Under the pieces are notes generated by a model. That model was given only the letters and a program-made list of their open reading frames with translations. It ran no database searches and had not been told where the DNA came from. Below are positions 47,401 through 57,947 of a stretch of 64,000 nucleotides of DNA, in pieces (the first letter of the stretch is position 1; every line of letters begins with the position of its first letter). The stretch spans positions 47,861,771-47,925,770 of the forward strand of contig NC_061869.1 of NCBI RefSeq assembly GCF_907164915.1, given 5' to 3'. This stretch comes from Impatiens glandulifera (taxonomy: Eukaryota > Streptophyta > Magnoliopsida > Ericales > Balsaminaceae). The position numbers were made by a program, and so were the translations under genes.

Positions 47401-48052
47401 GTTAGAGGAATCGGTCATTATAAGAATTGCTTATTGCTGAGAACATCTATCTCGAGCAAATTTCAAGTACTGCACCATTCTTATAACTACAGATCTAGTA
47501 CATATGTTTACAAAAATAGATTTATAAAGATGCTAAGAAATTAACACACGCATGCAAGTACTTCAAGTCCATATACTGATATGCAAGTACTTCAAGTACT
47601 CTGTATCAAGCCAGTTAAATTAGTATAATGCTTAGAAGTTAGATGTGAACATATATATACTCCAAGGAAGGAAGGAAGGAAGGAAGGAATGAAAGTAGCA
47701 CCTGATTGAAAATTGCGTCCGAACTAAGCGGACTCTCGCTTATTCTCATATGCGTGGGAGCAGAAGTCCTGAGATAAGAATTAAAGAAGCTATCATTTAC
47801 ATTCGCCACCTTCTCGCCACCATCCTTTCTGATCTTCAACGTTTCAGTCTGATTCGAGATTTGACGAGAATCAGTCCCAACAACAAGAGTATTAGGTAAA
47901 ACACCGTCACCGAATGAGTTCCCGTTCGAACTTAAATCAGTCTTCGCTGCGGTATTAGTGGTGGCGTTCGACCGTCTAGTGAGAGAGTGATTCCGATCCA
48001 TCAAAGTTGTTGTTGTTGTGGTCGTCGTCATGCCGGCGGCGGCGGTTTCCAT
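41460..48052 (-). CDS. DGAT1: Diacylglycerol O-acyltransferase 1
   Basis: Type-1 acyl-CoA:diacylglycerol acyltransferase (MBOAT family), the committing step of triacylglycerol synthesis, an integral ER-membrane enzyme. Sixteen exons read in frame with GT/AG junctions: 48052-47702, 47285-47205, 46911-46838, 46758-46683, 46389-46322, 46083-45960, 45710-45615, 45269-45168, 44948-44812, 44286-44205, 43954-43934, 43838-43776, 42583-42536, 42441-42379, 42307-42254, 41573-41460. The total is 517 residues, close to the 520 of Arabidopsis, with the same exon number. Visible motifs are APTLCYQTSYPR, the stretch ending [29 protein letters not shown] and SAVFHE (MBOAT histidine). The C-terminus has FYHDL, an ER-retrieval-type motif, with an extra Ile before MNR. 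The first 110 residues are hydrophilic with a poly-Thr run. Confidence 0.96.
46962..47112. mobile_element. Foldback MITE-like insert in DGAT1 intron 2
   Basis: The left half has TTTGGATGTGTGTAATTGG and AATTATAAGAATTGG. The right half has AATTATAATTCCAATTCC and CATCAAACAAACAAAG, roughly complementary in reverse. The arms meet around ACATTCCTAGAACTTC. This is the layout of a small palindromic MITE. It is fully intronic. Confidence 0.5.
47663..47690. repeat. GGAA tetranucleotide microsatellite in DGAT1 intron 1
   Basis: About six AAGG units just inside intron 1, near the exon 1 donor at 47702. A possible polymorphic marker. Confidence 0.85.
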
Positions 48053-48112
48053 AAGAGAATTGTACTAGAGAAGAGATAATGTGTAGTGCGGTGGGGACGG
48101 AGAAAGAGGAGC

Positions 48113-48120
48113 TATATATA
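48113..48120 (-). promoter_or_regulatory. Probable TATA box of DGAT1
   Basis: On the minus strand, ACTTATATATAGC lies about 61 bases upstream of the start codon. That would place transcription initiation near 48085 and give a leader of about 35 bases. It is the only TATA-like site close to the ATG apart from the far-upstream TA microsatellite. Confidence 0.4.
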
Positions 48121-48398
48121 AGTTGGAAAGCACACACAGAAACAATGTAGTTGAAAGCAAGTGAGAGAGTATAAATATGGGAGAGGTGGCGAGCAAGTGG
48201 TGGCGGAAATGGCCGGCGGAAATGGCCGCTGTAGAGCATATTATGATTATCGTGTTCGTTATTACACGTAGCAGGAGAACTCTGCATGGTGTGTCCACAA
48301 TAGACACGAGATACATTTAAGCTAACTTTCAACTCAAAATCAAAATAATTTATTATTTTTTATCTAACTTTCATATTCATTCATTATATTCTCAAATT

Positions 48399-49639
<1,241 letters not shown>

Positions 49640-49679
49640 AAAAAATAAAAAATATATTGTCAAAGTCTGGATACCCAAG

Positions 49680-51215
49680 GGACTAATCGCTTGTGGACCC
49701 AAGTAAATGTGAGTACCAAATAGTTGTAAATATGTACATTTTGTAGGATATGAAGAAACGATTAGGAAACTCTGAATGGTACTTGGATAGCGGTTGCTCC
49801 AGGCATATGACCGGGAACAATAATCTTCTAACCGACATTAAAATAGAAACCGGTGCATTGATCACTTTCGATGACAACTCAAAAGGTAGAACTGTGAGCA
49901 AGGGTAAGATTGTCCATGGTAACTTAACAATTGATAATGTACTCTTAGTTGAAAACTTACGTTTTAACCTGCTAAGCATTAGTCAAATGTGTGATGCTGG
50001 ATACACTGTAGAATTTCTTAAACATGCATGCTTAGTTAAGAACTCTCAAGGTACCATACTGCTAACCGGAAATAGGCTAGGAAACATTTACAAGGTAGAC
50101 TGGAAGACTAAAGTAGAATATCCTGTCTGCATGATAGCTAAAACCGATCAAACCTGGCTGTGGCATAAGAGACTAAACCACTTAAACATGAAAACCTTAA
50201 ACTATATCCGCGGTAAAAAGTTAGTCGAAGGAGTTCCTGACATAGTGTTTAATAAGGATAAGGTCTGTTCAGCATGTCAAATGGGTAAACAAACTAGGTC
50301 AACCTTTAAGAGTAAAGGACACATTCAATTTAACCGATGCTTAGATCTTCTTCATATGGATTTATTTGGACCGATTAGGGTCGTCAACCTAGGAGGAATG
50401 CTTTACACTATGGTAGTTGTTGATGATTATTCAAGGTATACATGAGTAATATTCTTACCATCCAAACGTGAAATCGCATCAAATTTAATTACACTGCTTA
50501 AACGTTTGCAAAATGAAAAATCAACACGCATTTATATCATTAGAAATGATAGAGGAACTGAATTTACAAATAGTACTCTAAATGCATTTCTTGATGAATC
50601 CGGTATTAGACACGAGTTGTCTAGTGCTAGGACTCCTCAACAAAACGGCCTGGCCGAGAGAAGAAACCGAACTCTCAAGGAAGCCGCACGGTCCATGATA
50701 GCCGATTCGGGTATTGCCCAGAAATTCTGGGCTGAGGCTATCAACACCGCATGTCATACACAAAACCGATCTCTGATCAACAAGTTTCACAACAAAACAC
50801 CTTATGAGGTATATTTTGATAGGGTTCCTAACCTTAAGTATCTTAAGATTTTCGGTTGTAAATGCTACATTCACATAAATGGCAAAACTTATCTATCTGC
50901 CTTCGATGCAAAAACCGATGTTGGGATCATGCTAGGTTACTCAGCAGTTAGTAAAGCATATAGAGTATATAACACTAGAACCTTAACCGTGGAGGAATCA
51001 CTTCATGTTGTTTTCGATGAATCGGTTGAAAGCAACACTGCATCATGCTTTGATCTACACAACAGATTGGAAAATAACAATATCCATTCTGATAGTGAAG
51101 ATGAGATTTCGGTTTTTAGACGGTTTGTCCATGACCAAATGGGTAATGATGAAACCCAGCCGGATCAAGCTGTCCCACGACAGGAAGCTGACACTTCGGT
51201 CCAAATGGGTAATTC
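49680..51215 (+). pseudogene. SIRE-like protease-integrase, nearly intact
   Basis: From a tryptophan-proline joint (WIPKGL-like) the frame keeps WYLDSGCSRHMTG (protease, near 49780), LWHKRLNHLNM and CSACQMGKQ (integrase zinc finger), HMDLFGPI (near 50356), NDRGTEF (near 50545) and AERRNRTLKEA. It then continues to the GKCY-like fold and acidic linker, ending TGA at 51217. There is a TGG to TGA stop at 50444 and no other stop until 51217. The second catalytic Asp is retained. RT is missing. Much better preserved than the 27-30 kb copy, so this insertion is younger. Confidence 0.85.
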
Positions 51216-51914
51216 TTGAAGAAAAAAAATACGACACTTGAGGAAAGGAACGCCAAGCTTGAAGCCGATCTCAAGGCGGTCACCGAACATGTGGCTGAAC
51301 TAATAGAGGCTAAGCTCGCTGCCGATAAGGCAATTGAGGAGGCGAATTCCCTCGCGGCTCGGCAACTTCAAGATGCGTTGGACGAGGAGACACGAACACA
51401 GAAGGAAGCGGCAGCGGCTGATGCGAACATAGCCGGCTATATGCAAAACTTGGCAGCCAATGCACCGAAGATCGCAAAGTCCATAGCGGCTCAAGAAGCC
51501 GAAGATGCTAACCGGTTAAAAGCCCAACAAGAAACATACAACAATTTTGCCAAGGCTCACAAGAGGTCCCAGGCGGTTGTCTCATCTTCGGTTCCGGTCA
51601 CACGTAAAAGGAAAGCTGTTTCGAAAAAGGCGCAACTCACCGGACTATTGGACAGTGTCACCGAGACAGTTGTTGATCCTCCACCCAACCCGGTTTTGCA
51701 AGCCGAGAATGTTTTCGAAGAGGATGTCCAGCCGCACCTCAGAAAACAGCGGGTTTTGCATGCGGTTCCAATCAAAACGATCGGTCAACCGTTCTCTCCT
51801 CAAACCGGCACCTCAGGCGGTCAAGGTCCCTCTTCAAGGCCGGCTCAAGCGGACAAGGGAAATTCAGACGATGAACTGCTGGACCTTTTCCTGCCGTCCA
51901 GATCGAAGAAATAG
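51216..51914 (+). pseudogene. Third ORF of SIRE-like element, C-terminal part
   Basis: An open frame of about 232 codons ending TAG at 51912, with no ATG at its left edge because the 5' part is deleted. The first in-frame ATG is near 51441. It is rich in Ala/Glu/Lys with a strong predicted coiled coil over the first 110 residues (LEERNAKLEADLKAVTEHV onward). A basic patch VTRKRKAVSKKAQ follows, then a Pro/Gly/Ser-rich tail ending DDELLDLFLPSRSKK. It is the coiled-coil tail region that the three 31-34 kb copies lack or have lost. Function unknown. Confidence 0.7.
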
Positions 51915-52013
51915 GGGCTTTATTTACTATCTTTACTAATGTTTACTTCGGTTTCTATATATATAGTATCTTGCCTTAGCATATCTCTTATATATATATA
52001 AAGTGATTTTTGG

Positions 52014-52262
52014 AAACCAGCCTACATTTGCAATCTTACATGATTTTGAATATTTTAAATAAAATAATCAAAAAGGGAGAAATTGATAAGATATAAGATA
52101 AAAAATTTCAAAATTTTTCTCAAAATTTTCCAAAATTTTTCGAAAAATTCTCCCAAGTCAGTCTCCAAAAATCCGGCCAAATAAAATTCTTAAAACCGGC
52201 CTACATTTGCATTCTTACATGATTTTGAATATTTTAAATAAAATAATCAAAAAAGGAGAAAT
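52014..52262 (+). repeat. Duplicated polypurine-tract segment
   Basis: CCTACATTTGCAATCTTACA with the following TTTTAAATAAAATAATCAAA and AAGGGAGAAATTG occurs from 52021. It occurs again from 52200, an offset of 179 bases. The second copy abuts the LTR at 52263. It parallels the pair at 34697-34909. Confidence 0.8.
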
Positions 52263-53423
52263 TGTTAGATAAAATTAGATCGGTTAAACAAAACTTAACA
52301 GAAACAAATTCCTTGTGTAGGAACAGGCAAAGAATCGAACCGGTCAAAGAACTTAACCGGTTAAGAAACTCAACCGGTCAAGCAATTAAACCGACCAGAA
52401 ACATGACCGCACAAGAAAGTCAAGATCGTTCAAAACAGAAGGCCAGAATCAATTAAGCAGTCGGTCAATCAGAAGCCATGAAAAACCGGAAGTCATCGGG
52501 TTAACATAAATAACCGACCAGCATAAAACACTTCGGGTATCTGTTGAGAATGATACCGAAGGAACAGACTGAATATTGCCATATTCATACAAGTCTGAGG
52601 AAAGTGTGCAGGCTGCAGAAGACCGTCCTACAAGATCTTTCTACTTAAGGATAAATCAGAAAGGCAATCTTCCAAGTACAGACAACTGTCCAACCGACAG
52701 TTGCCATATTGAGTAAAAGACAAACCTAGCCGGTTTGACCTACACACTGGAAGACTAGACCGCCAAGTCTGAATCAATGAACCTCTGCTCAACCAATCAG
52801 ATTCAAGGAAATGAAATGTGACCGTTGGCACATTTCACCTATAAAAGAAGGAGCTGAAGAGGAATAAATGTGGGTTACAAGTTCTGAATTTTCAATATTG
52901 TGTTCTATCTCTAGAAAGCTAAAAAGCGCTTATTTGAAGTGTATTTTACAATTTCGATTAAAATTGTACGGGTGTTATCGAGCAGGAAATAAGTCTCGAT
53001 CGGATTGTGTTTGTATTCCTTAGTGAATATCCTTCTCACGGTTTCGAGAGGAAGGGGTGACGTAGGAGTTTTATCTCCGAACATCCATAAAACCTGTCTT
53101 GTTATTTACTTTCTACCTGACTTACTTTATAACCGATCTGCACTAACCTACTAATACCGCTCCAACCGAATTACTAATTTCCAAAACCGACCCAGCAATC
53201 TCCAAACATGTCCTATTCAAATCCGGCTCTGCCTATCTTGTGTGTGTGCTGCTTCAACCTGAAACAAACCACTTCCGCGCTTGAACTTTGTTCAAGGGTT
53301 TGTGATAGTTTGTGTAGTATTGAAACCCCGGTATTAATCTTTAACCGGATTAATCACCACCCTTTGAGTGAGACGCGATAACCGGCCAACCCCGGTCCCC
53401 CAGCCGCGACCTAGATCCTAACA
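52263..53423 (+). repeat. 3' LTR of the deleted SIRE-like element (1161 bp)
   Basis: TGTTAGATAAAATTAGATCG to GATCCTAACA. The U3 is rich in AACCGGTCAA phrases, with TATAAAAGAAGGAG near 52841 and the R-U5 block GGGGTGACGTAGGAG near 53053. Closely related to the LTR that starts at 63256, and more distant from 34910. Confidence 0.92.
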
Positions 53424-54889
53424 GTAGTACATTCTTTAATTATATAATTTACCCTCATTGTCATAATTATTAATTAATTTCATATATTAATTAATAAATT
53501 TTTATTCATTAATATTTTAATTTTAAACATAAATTATATTTTTAATTTAAAAATATAAAAAATAACATACCGCAAAATATTGAAAATACTGATATTTTTT
53601 GTATACGAAAAATATCGATAAGATATGATACCGATACATCGAAATTATCACTATAATGTCTGCATGAGTTTTTTTAAATATCGGTATATATTAAATTACC
53701 GAAATAAAATTTATAAATTAAAAATACATATATAATACTGATATAAAATGACTAATGAAATTATCACGCATTATAACACGTTATTAAAAAAAATTCAAAT
53801 AGATTAGATGTTCAATTAATTAATGTAATTACTTCTAATATATGAAGATTCAATTTATTTTCTAAGCAGATTTAAAACTCAACTCTCAAAATATTTATTT
53901 TCTTTTTCTAATTTCAGTAGATTGAAAACTCAACTCTTATATGTTATCTCTCTATAATTTATATTTTTATTTTTTTATTCTTTATGATTTTTCTCAAATT
54001 AAAAAATATATAATTTTAGTAAGAACGGTATAATATTGACACCGTACCGAAATTTTAGCATACCGCAAACATTTCACATGATTTGGTATGATTTCGGTAT
54101 AGTATATGTATGATTTTTATATTTCGAAAATTTATTAGAGTATACGCTATAGATATATTTTTTTTATACCGTACCGACTCAGCCCTAATTGCAACGTAAT
54201 TTAACATTATTTCACTTTTATTCTCATTATTATATCACGCAATTCATTAATCAAAATACTAAAATACACCCTATCTAAAAAACAATTATTATTATATATT
54301 AATATATTTTAAGTACCTCACAAAATTAGTTCAAGTGACAAAAATATTTCTTAAAAGACTAAATGTCACGAGTTTTATTATTACTTAGAACGACTTAGAT
54401 TGAAGTGATATGTATGTGGGGTGTCATGTTAACATCCTACATTAAAAAAATAATACATTTTAAATATTTTTATCAAAAAAATCCTATCAATACTCATTAA
54501 TTATTTTTGTAAATAATCCATACATTATTTAAAAACGCTCTTGCCAAACAATTGCTAAATTTTATTTATAGACCACCAATTAATATAACTAGCATAATGG
54601 CCTTTCGTTTCAAGGATTAAATCAAATTGACCTCTCTTTTGTCTATTTCATTTTTGTCATCATCTTCATCATCATTTTCATTATTGTTGTCATTTTCATT
54701 ATTGTTGTTATTTTCATCATCGTCCTATTCTTAGTCATCAATATTTATGATCTGAACATGAGGGGCTTCAGTGATTGGGGCAGCCTAGTGATTTTTTTTC
54801 CTCCTCTCATTCATTGTTGTCTTCATGATCATCAAAATAGAAAGAACGGATAACAAAATACATAAAAAGACCTTCGTTTAATTTTTTTC
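53424..54889. other. AT-rich intergenic with a MITE-like fragment
   Basis: Apart from the fragment at 53560-54192 and a TCATCATCTTCATCATC-type trinucleotide stretch near 54655-54722, I see no gene or element. Confidence 0.55.
53560..54192 (-). mobile_element. MITE-like fragment with TAGGGCTGAGTCGG end
   Basis: Read from 54192 on the minus strand it starts TAGGGCTGAGTCGGTACGGT. It is filled with GGTATACCG-like and ACCGAAATTT phrases on both strands (53565-53650 and 54025-54110), a common pattern of plant hAT MITEs. The matching second end was not found, so it is partial. Confidence 0.45.
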
Positions 54890-57345
54890 TCAATAGTTCA
54901 CCGACCTCTTCTTCTTCGACTTCTTACCCTCACTTTGGTCAATCAACAATCTCATTTAACAACCAATAGTATTTCTTCCCTAATGGACATCTCATATTAC
55001 AAATCTCGTCAACTCACTTATGCACATAACCGTCTCAACATTACCAATATCTTTTACCCTAATTTTTGACAAACAAACCATCATCATCACCCACCTTTTC
55101 ACCTTCACTTATTCGATCAACCAACAATCTCATTCACATATTTAACCATCAATATTCTTTTTCTCCAATTAACCTCTCATTACTAGTCTCGTGACCTCAT
55201 TTCGATCATTTTATATCGCAACTTCTTACTCTCACTTAGGCAAATCAACCACCAATTCAATCGACCTCTCATCTCATGATCTCACTTTCACACTTCGGTC
55301 AGCCGACCATCTCCATTTACATATATATATATTTAACTACAATATTCTTTGTTTCTCAATGAACCTCTTATTACTAATCTCATTACCTCACTTCGAACAT
55401 TTGCACCACAACCATCCCCACTTCGAAAAACTAAACATAATCCAAACAACGTCTTTATCTTGTGACCTTACTTTCACACTTTGATCAATCAATATATCTT
55501 TTGTTACCAACATCTTATCCCTTGTACCAACCACCAATTCCAATAGATCTCACATCTCATGATCTCACTTTCACTTCGATCAACCAACCATTTCATTAAT
55601 ATATTTAACAATCAAAATATTATTTACTCCTTTAATGGACCTCTTATTACTAATCTCATTACCTTACTTCGAGCATTTTGCACCACAACCATCTCATATT
55701 TTATTACCATACTCATTACCCCCACTTTGGCAAGCCAACCAAATCCAAACGACATCTTTATCTTGTTACCTAACTTTCACACTACGTTCAACCAATATCT
55801 CATTTGTTACTAACCTTTTATCTCTCATCTCATGATCTCACTTTTATTTCGGTCAACCAACCATCTCATTCGAATATTTAACCATCAAAATATTTTTTTC
55901 CTCTAATAAAATTCTTATTACTAATCTCGTGACCTCACATCGAGTATTTTTCATCCAACCATCTTATATAATATATTATCGGCCTCTTACTCCCATTTCA
56001 ATAAACCAACTACAATCAAAACGATATTTCATCTTGTCACCTCACTTTCACACTTTAGTCAATCACATCCCATTCATATATTTTTTACCTCACTTCAAAC
56101 ATGTTGTACATCAACCATCTTATATCATATTATCGCGAGCTCTTACTCTCACTTTGACAAATCAATCACCAATCCAGTTGAGTTCTCATCTCCTGACCTC
56201 ATTTTCAGATTTATATAAATAAACCATCTCCATTCACATATATTTAACTACCAATATTTTTTGTTCCATATGGACCTCTTATTACTATTCTCATCATCTC
56301 ACTTTGAGTATTTTACACCATAACTATCTCATATCATATTATCGACCTTTGTATCCCATCTTCAACAAACTAACCACAATCTAGACAACATCTTTATCTT
56401 GTGACATCACTTTCACACTTCGGTCAATTAATATCTTATTTGTTACCAATCGCTTATCCATTGACAAACCAACCACAAATCCCAATAGATCTCTCATCTC
56501 ATGATCTCACTTTTACTTCGGTCAACCAACCATCTCATTCACATATTTAACAATTAAAATTTTGTTTTGTTTCTCTAATGAAACTCTCATTACTAATCTC
56601 GGGATCTCACTTCGATTATTTTTCACCCAACCATCTCATATCATATATTATCGTCCTCGTACCCCCATTTTGACAAACTGACTACAATTTAAATTATATT
56701 TTCATCTCGTGACCTCACTTTTATACTTTGATCAATTAATATCTTATTCATATTTTTTTACCTCACTTTGAGCATTTTGTAACTCAATAATCTTATATTA
56801 TCATATTACCACGACTTCTTACTCTCACTTCGACAAATCCACCACCAATTCAATTGATATCTCATCTTGTGACCTTACTTTCATATTTCGATCAACCAAC
56901 CATCTTCATTCACATATATTAACTATCGATATTCTTTGTTTCACAAATGACCTATCATTACTAATCTCATTACCTCACTTTGAGTCTTTTACACCACAAC
57001 CATCTCATATCATATGACGACCTCTTTATCCTCAATTCGACAAGCCAACCACAATCTAAACGAACTATTTATCTTGTGACCTCAGTTTCACACTTCGATC
57101 AATCAATATCTTATTTATTACCGACCTCTTATCCCTCGGTAAATTAACTATCAATCTCAATAAATCTCTCATCTTATTATCTCACTCTTACTTCGTTCAA
57201 CCAACCATCTTATTCACATATTTAACCATTAGATTATTGTGTATTTCTCTAATAGTACTGTCATTACTAATTTTGTTGCATCACATTGAGAATTTTTCAC
57301 CCCAAACATCTCATATAATATATTAGTATTACGAATAATATTAAT
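54890..57345 (+). repeat. Degenerate satellite array with a period near 673 bp
   Basis: The array is built from subunits with phrases like CTCATGATCTCACTTTCAC, TCGGTCAACCAACCATCTC and ATTTTGCACCACAACCATC. Longer spacing is visible. CTAATCTCG starts at 55921 and 56593, with its variant CTAATTTTG at 57267 (672 and 674). The GATCTCAC-ACTTCGGTCAACC block falls at 56503 and 57179 (676). The TTTTACACCA-AAC phrase recurs with about 673. The left part (54890-55900) is more diverged. No coding potential. Related fragments lie inverted at 480-700 and 8600-8800, and the 88-bp satellite at 24.9-25.9 kb shares CTCGTGACCTCAC. Confidence 0.8.
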
Positions 57346-57351
57346 CCTCTA

Positions 57352-57673
57352 TGAAACTTGCCGGAGAAATCATCCGAATTCGTCATCGGAAATCGCCGCT
57401 TATTGTCGTGCAATCGTGTGCCGTGTAATCGTCGTGTCGTGCCATGCAATCGTTGTGTCGTGTCATGCCATGTTGTGCTGTACCGTACCGTATAATCCCT
57501 AACGTCGTGCCGTGCAATCGCCGTGCCATTTCTTCGAGTTGTGCAATCGTCGTGTCATGCCGTGCAATTTTTGTGCCATGCATTTACTGTGTCGTATTGT
57601 ATTGTGCTGTGTTGTGTTGTGTTGTGTTGTGTTGTGTCGTGTTGTACAATTGCAAACGTCATGTCATGCAATC
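57352..57673 (-). repeat. 3' LTR of a minus-strand copia, distal part
   Basis: Together with 62360-62644 this forms one LTR of about 607 bp, split by the copia at 57674-62354. On the minus strand it ends GGCAAGTTTCA at 57352. Most of it (57400-57665) is a degenerate minisatellite of CACGACACGACGATTGCACG-type units plus ACACAACACAAC runs. Confidence 0.6.
57669..57673. repeat. Target-site duplication CAATC (left)
   Basis: CAATC directly before the 5' LTR, repeated at 62355-62359 directly after the 3' LTR. Confidence 0.9.
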
Positions 57674-57920
57674 TGTGAGTTTAAGCATTGATTGTCAGAA
57701 AATTAAAATTTGTAGACTTTTATTGTCTTTTATACAATTAGGGTTTATTTAATTATTAATGGGCTTGAACCTGTATGTATATGTAATTTAGGGTTTCTAA
57801 AAGTTGAATATACAACACTTAATATTCTTAAGACTTTTTCCTCTATAGCAAATATCTATTTTTCTAGAGTTTCATATCTTCATAGCTGTTATTAGAAATA
57901 TCCAATAGTCAAAGCCAACA
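57674..57920 (+). repeat. 5' LTR of the 57674-62354 copia, TATA region deleted
   Basis: 247 bp, TGTGAG...CCAACA. Relative to the 3' LTR it lacks 32 bases after GGGTTTCTAA, including CTCCTATATAAGG, so the promoter of this copy is probably dead. Confidence 0.9.
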
Positions 57921-57922
57921 TT

Positions 57923-57934
57923 TGGTATTAGAGC
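57923..57934 (+). other. Primer-binding site
   Basis: TGGTATTAGAGC two bases after the 5' LTR, the same initiator tRNA-Met type as in the first copia. Confidence 0.85.
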
Positions 57935-57947
57935 TAGATTGAAGAAC

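Larger units (their letters stand above)
49640..53423 (+). mobile_element. SIRE-like copia element, internally deleted
   Basis: Same family as 26949-36205 but less decayed. It starts at the gag/protease joint near 49662 with no 5' LTR or gag, and keeps protease and integrase (to about 51215). It then jumps to the C-terminal part of a third ORF, and so lacks RT and RNase H. It ends with a duplicated polypurine tract and a complete 1161-bp LTR (52263-53423). Confidence 0.8.

Noticed and set aside
57444..57752. Cys- and Val-rich plus-strand frame
   Set aside because: Produced by GTGTTGTG and CGTGC minisatellite units inside an LTR.
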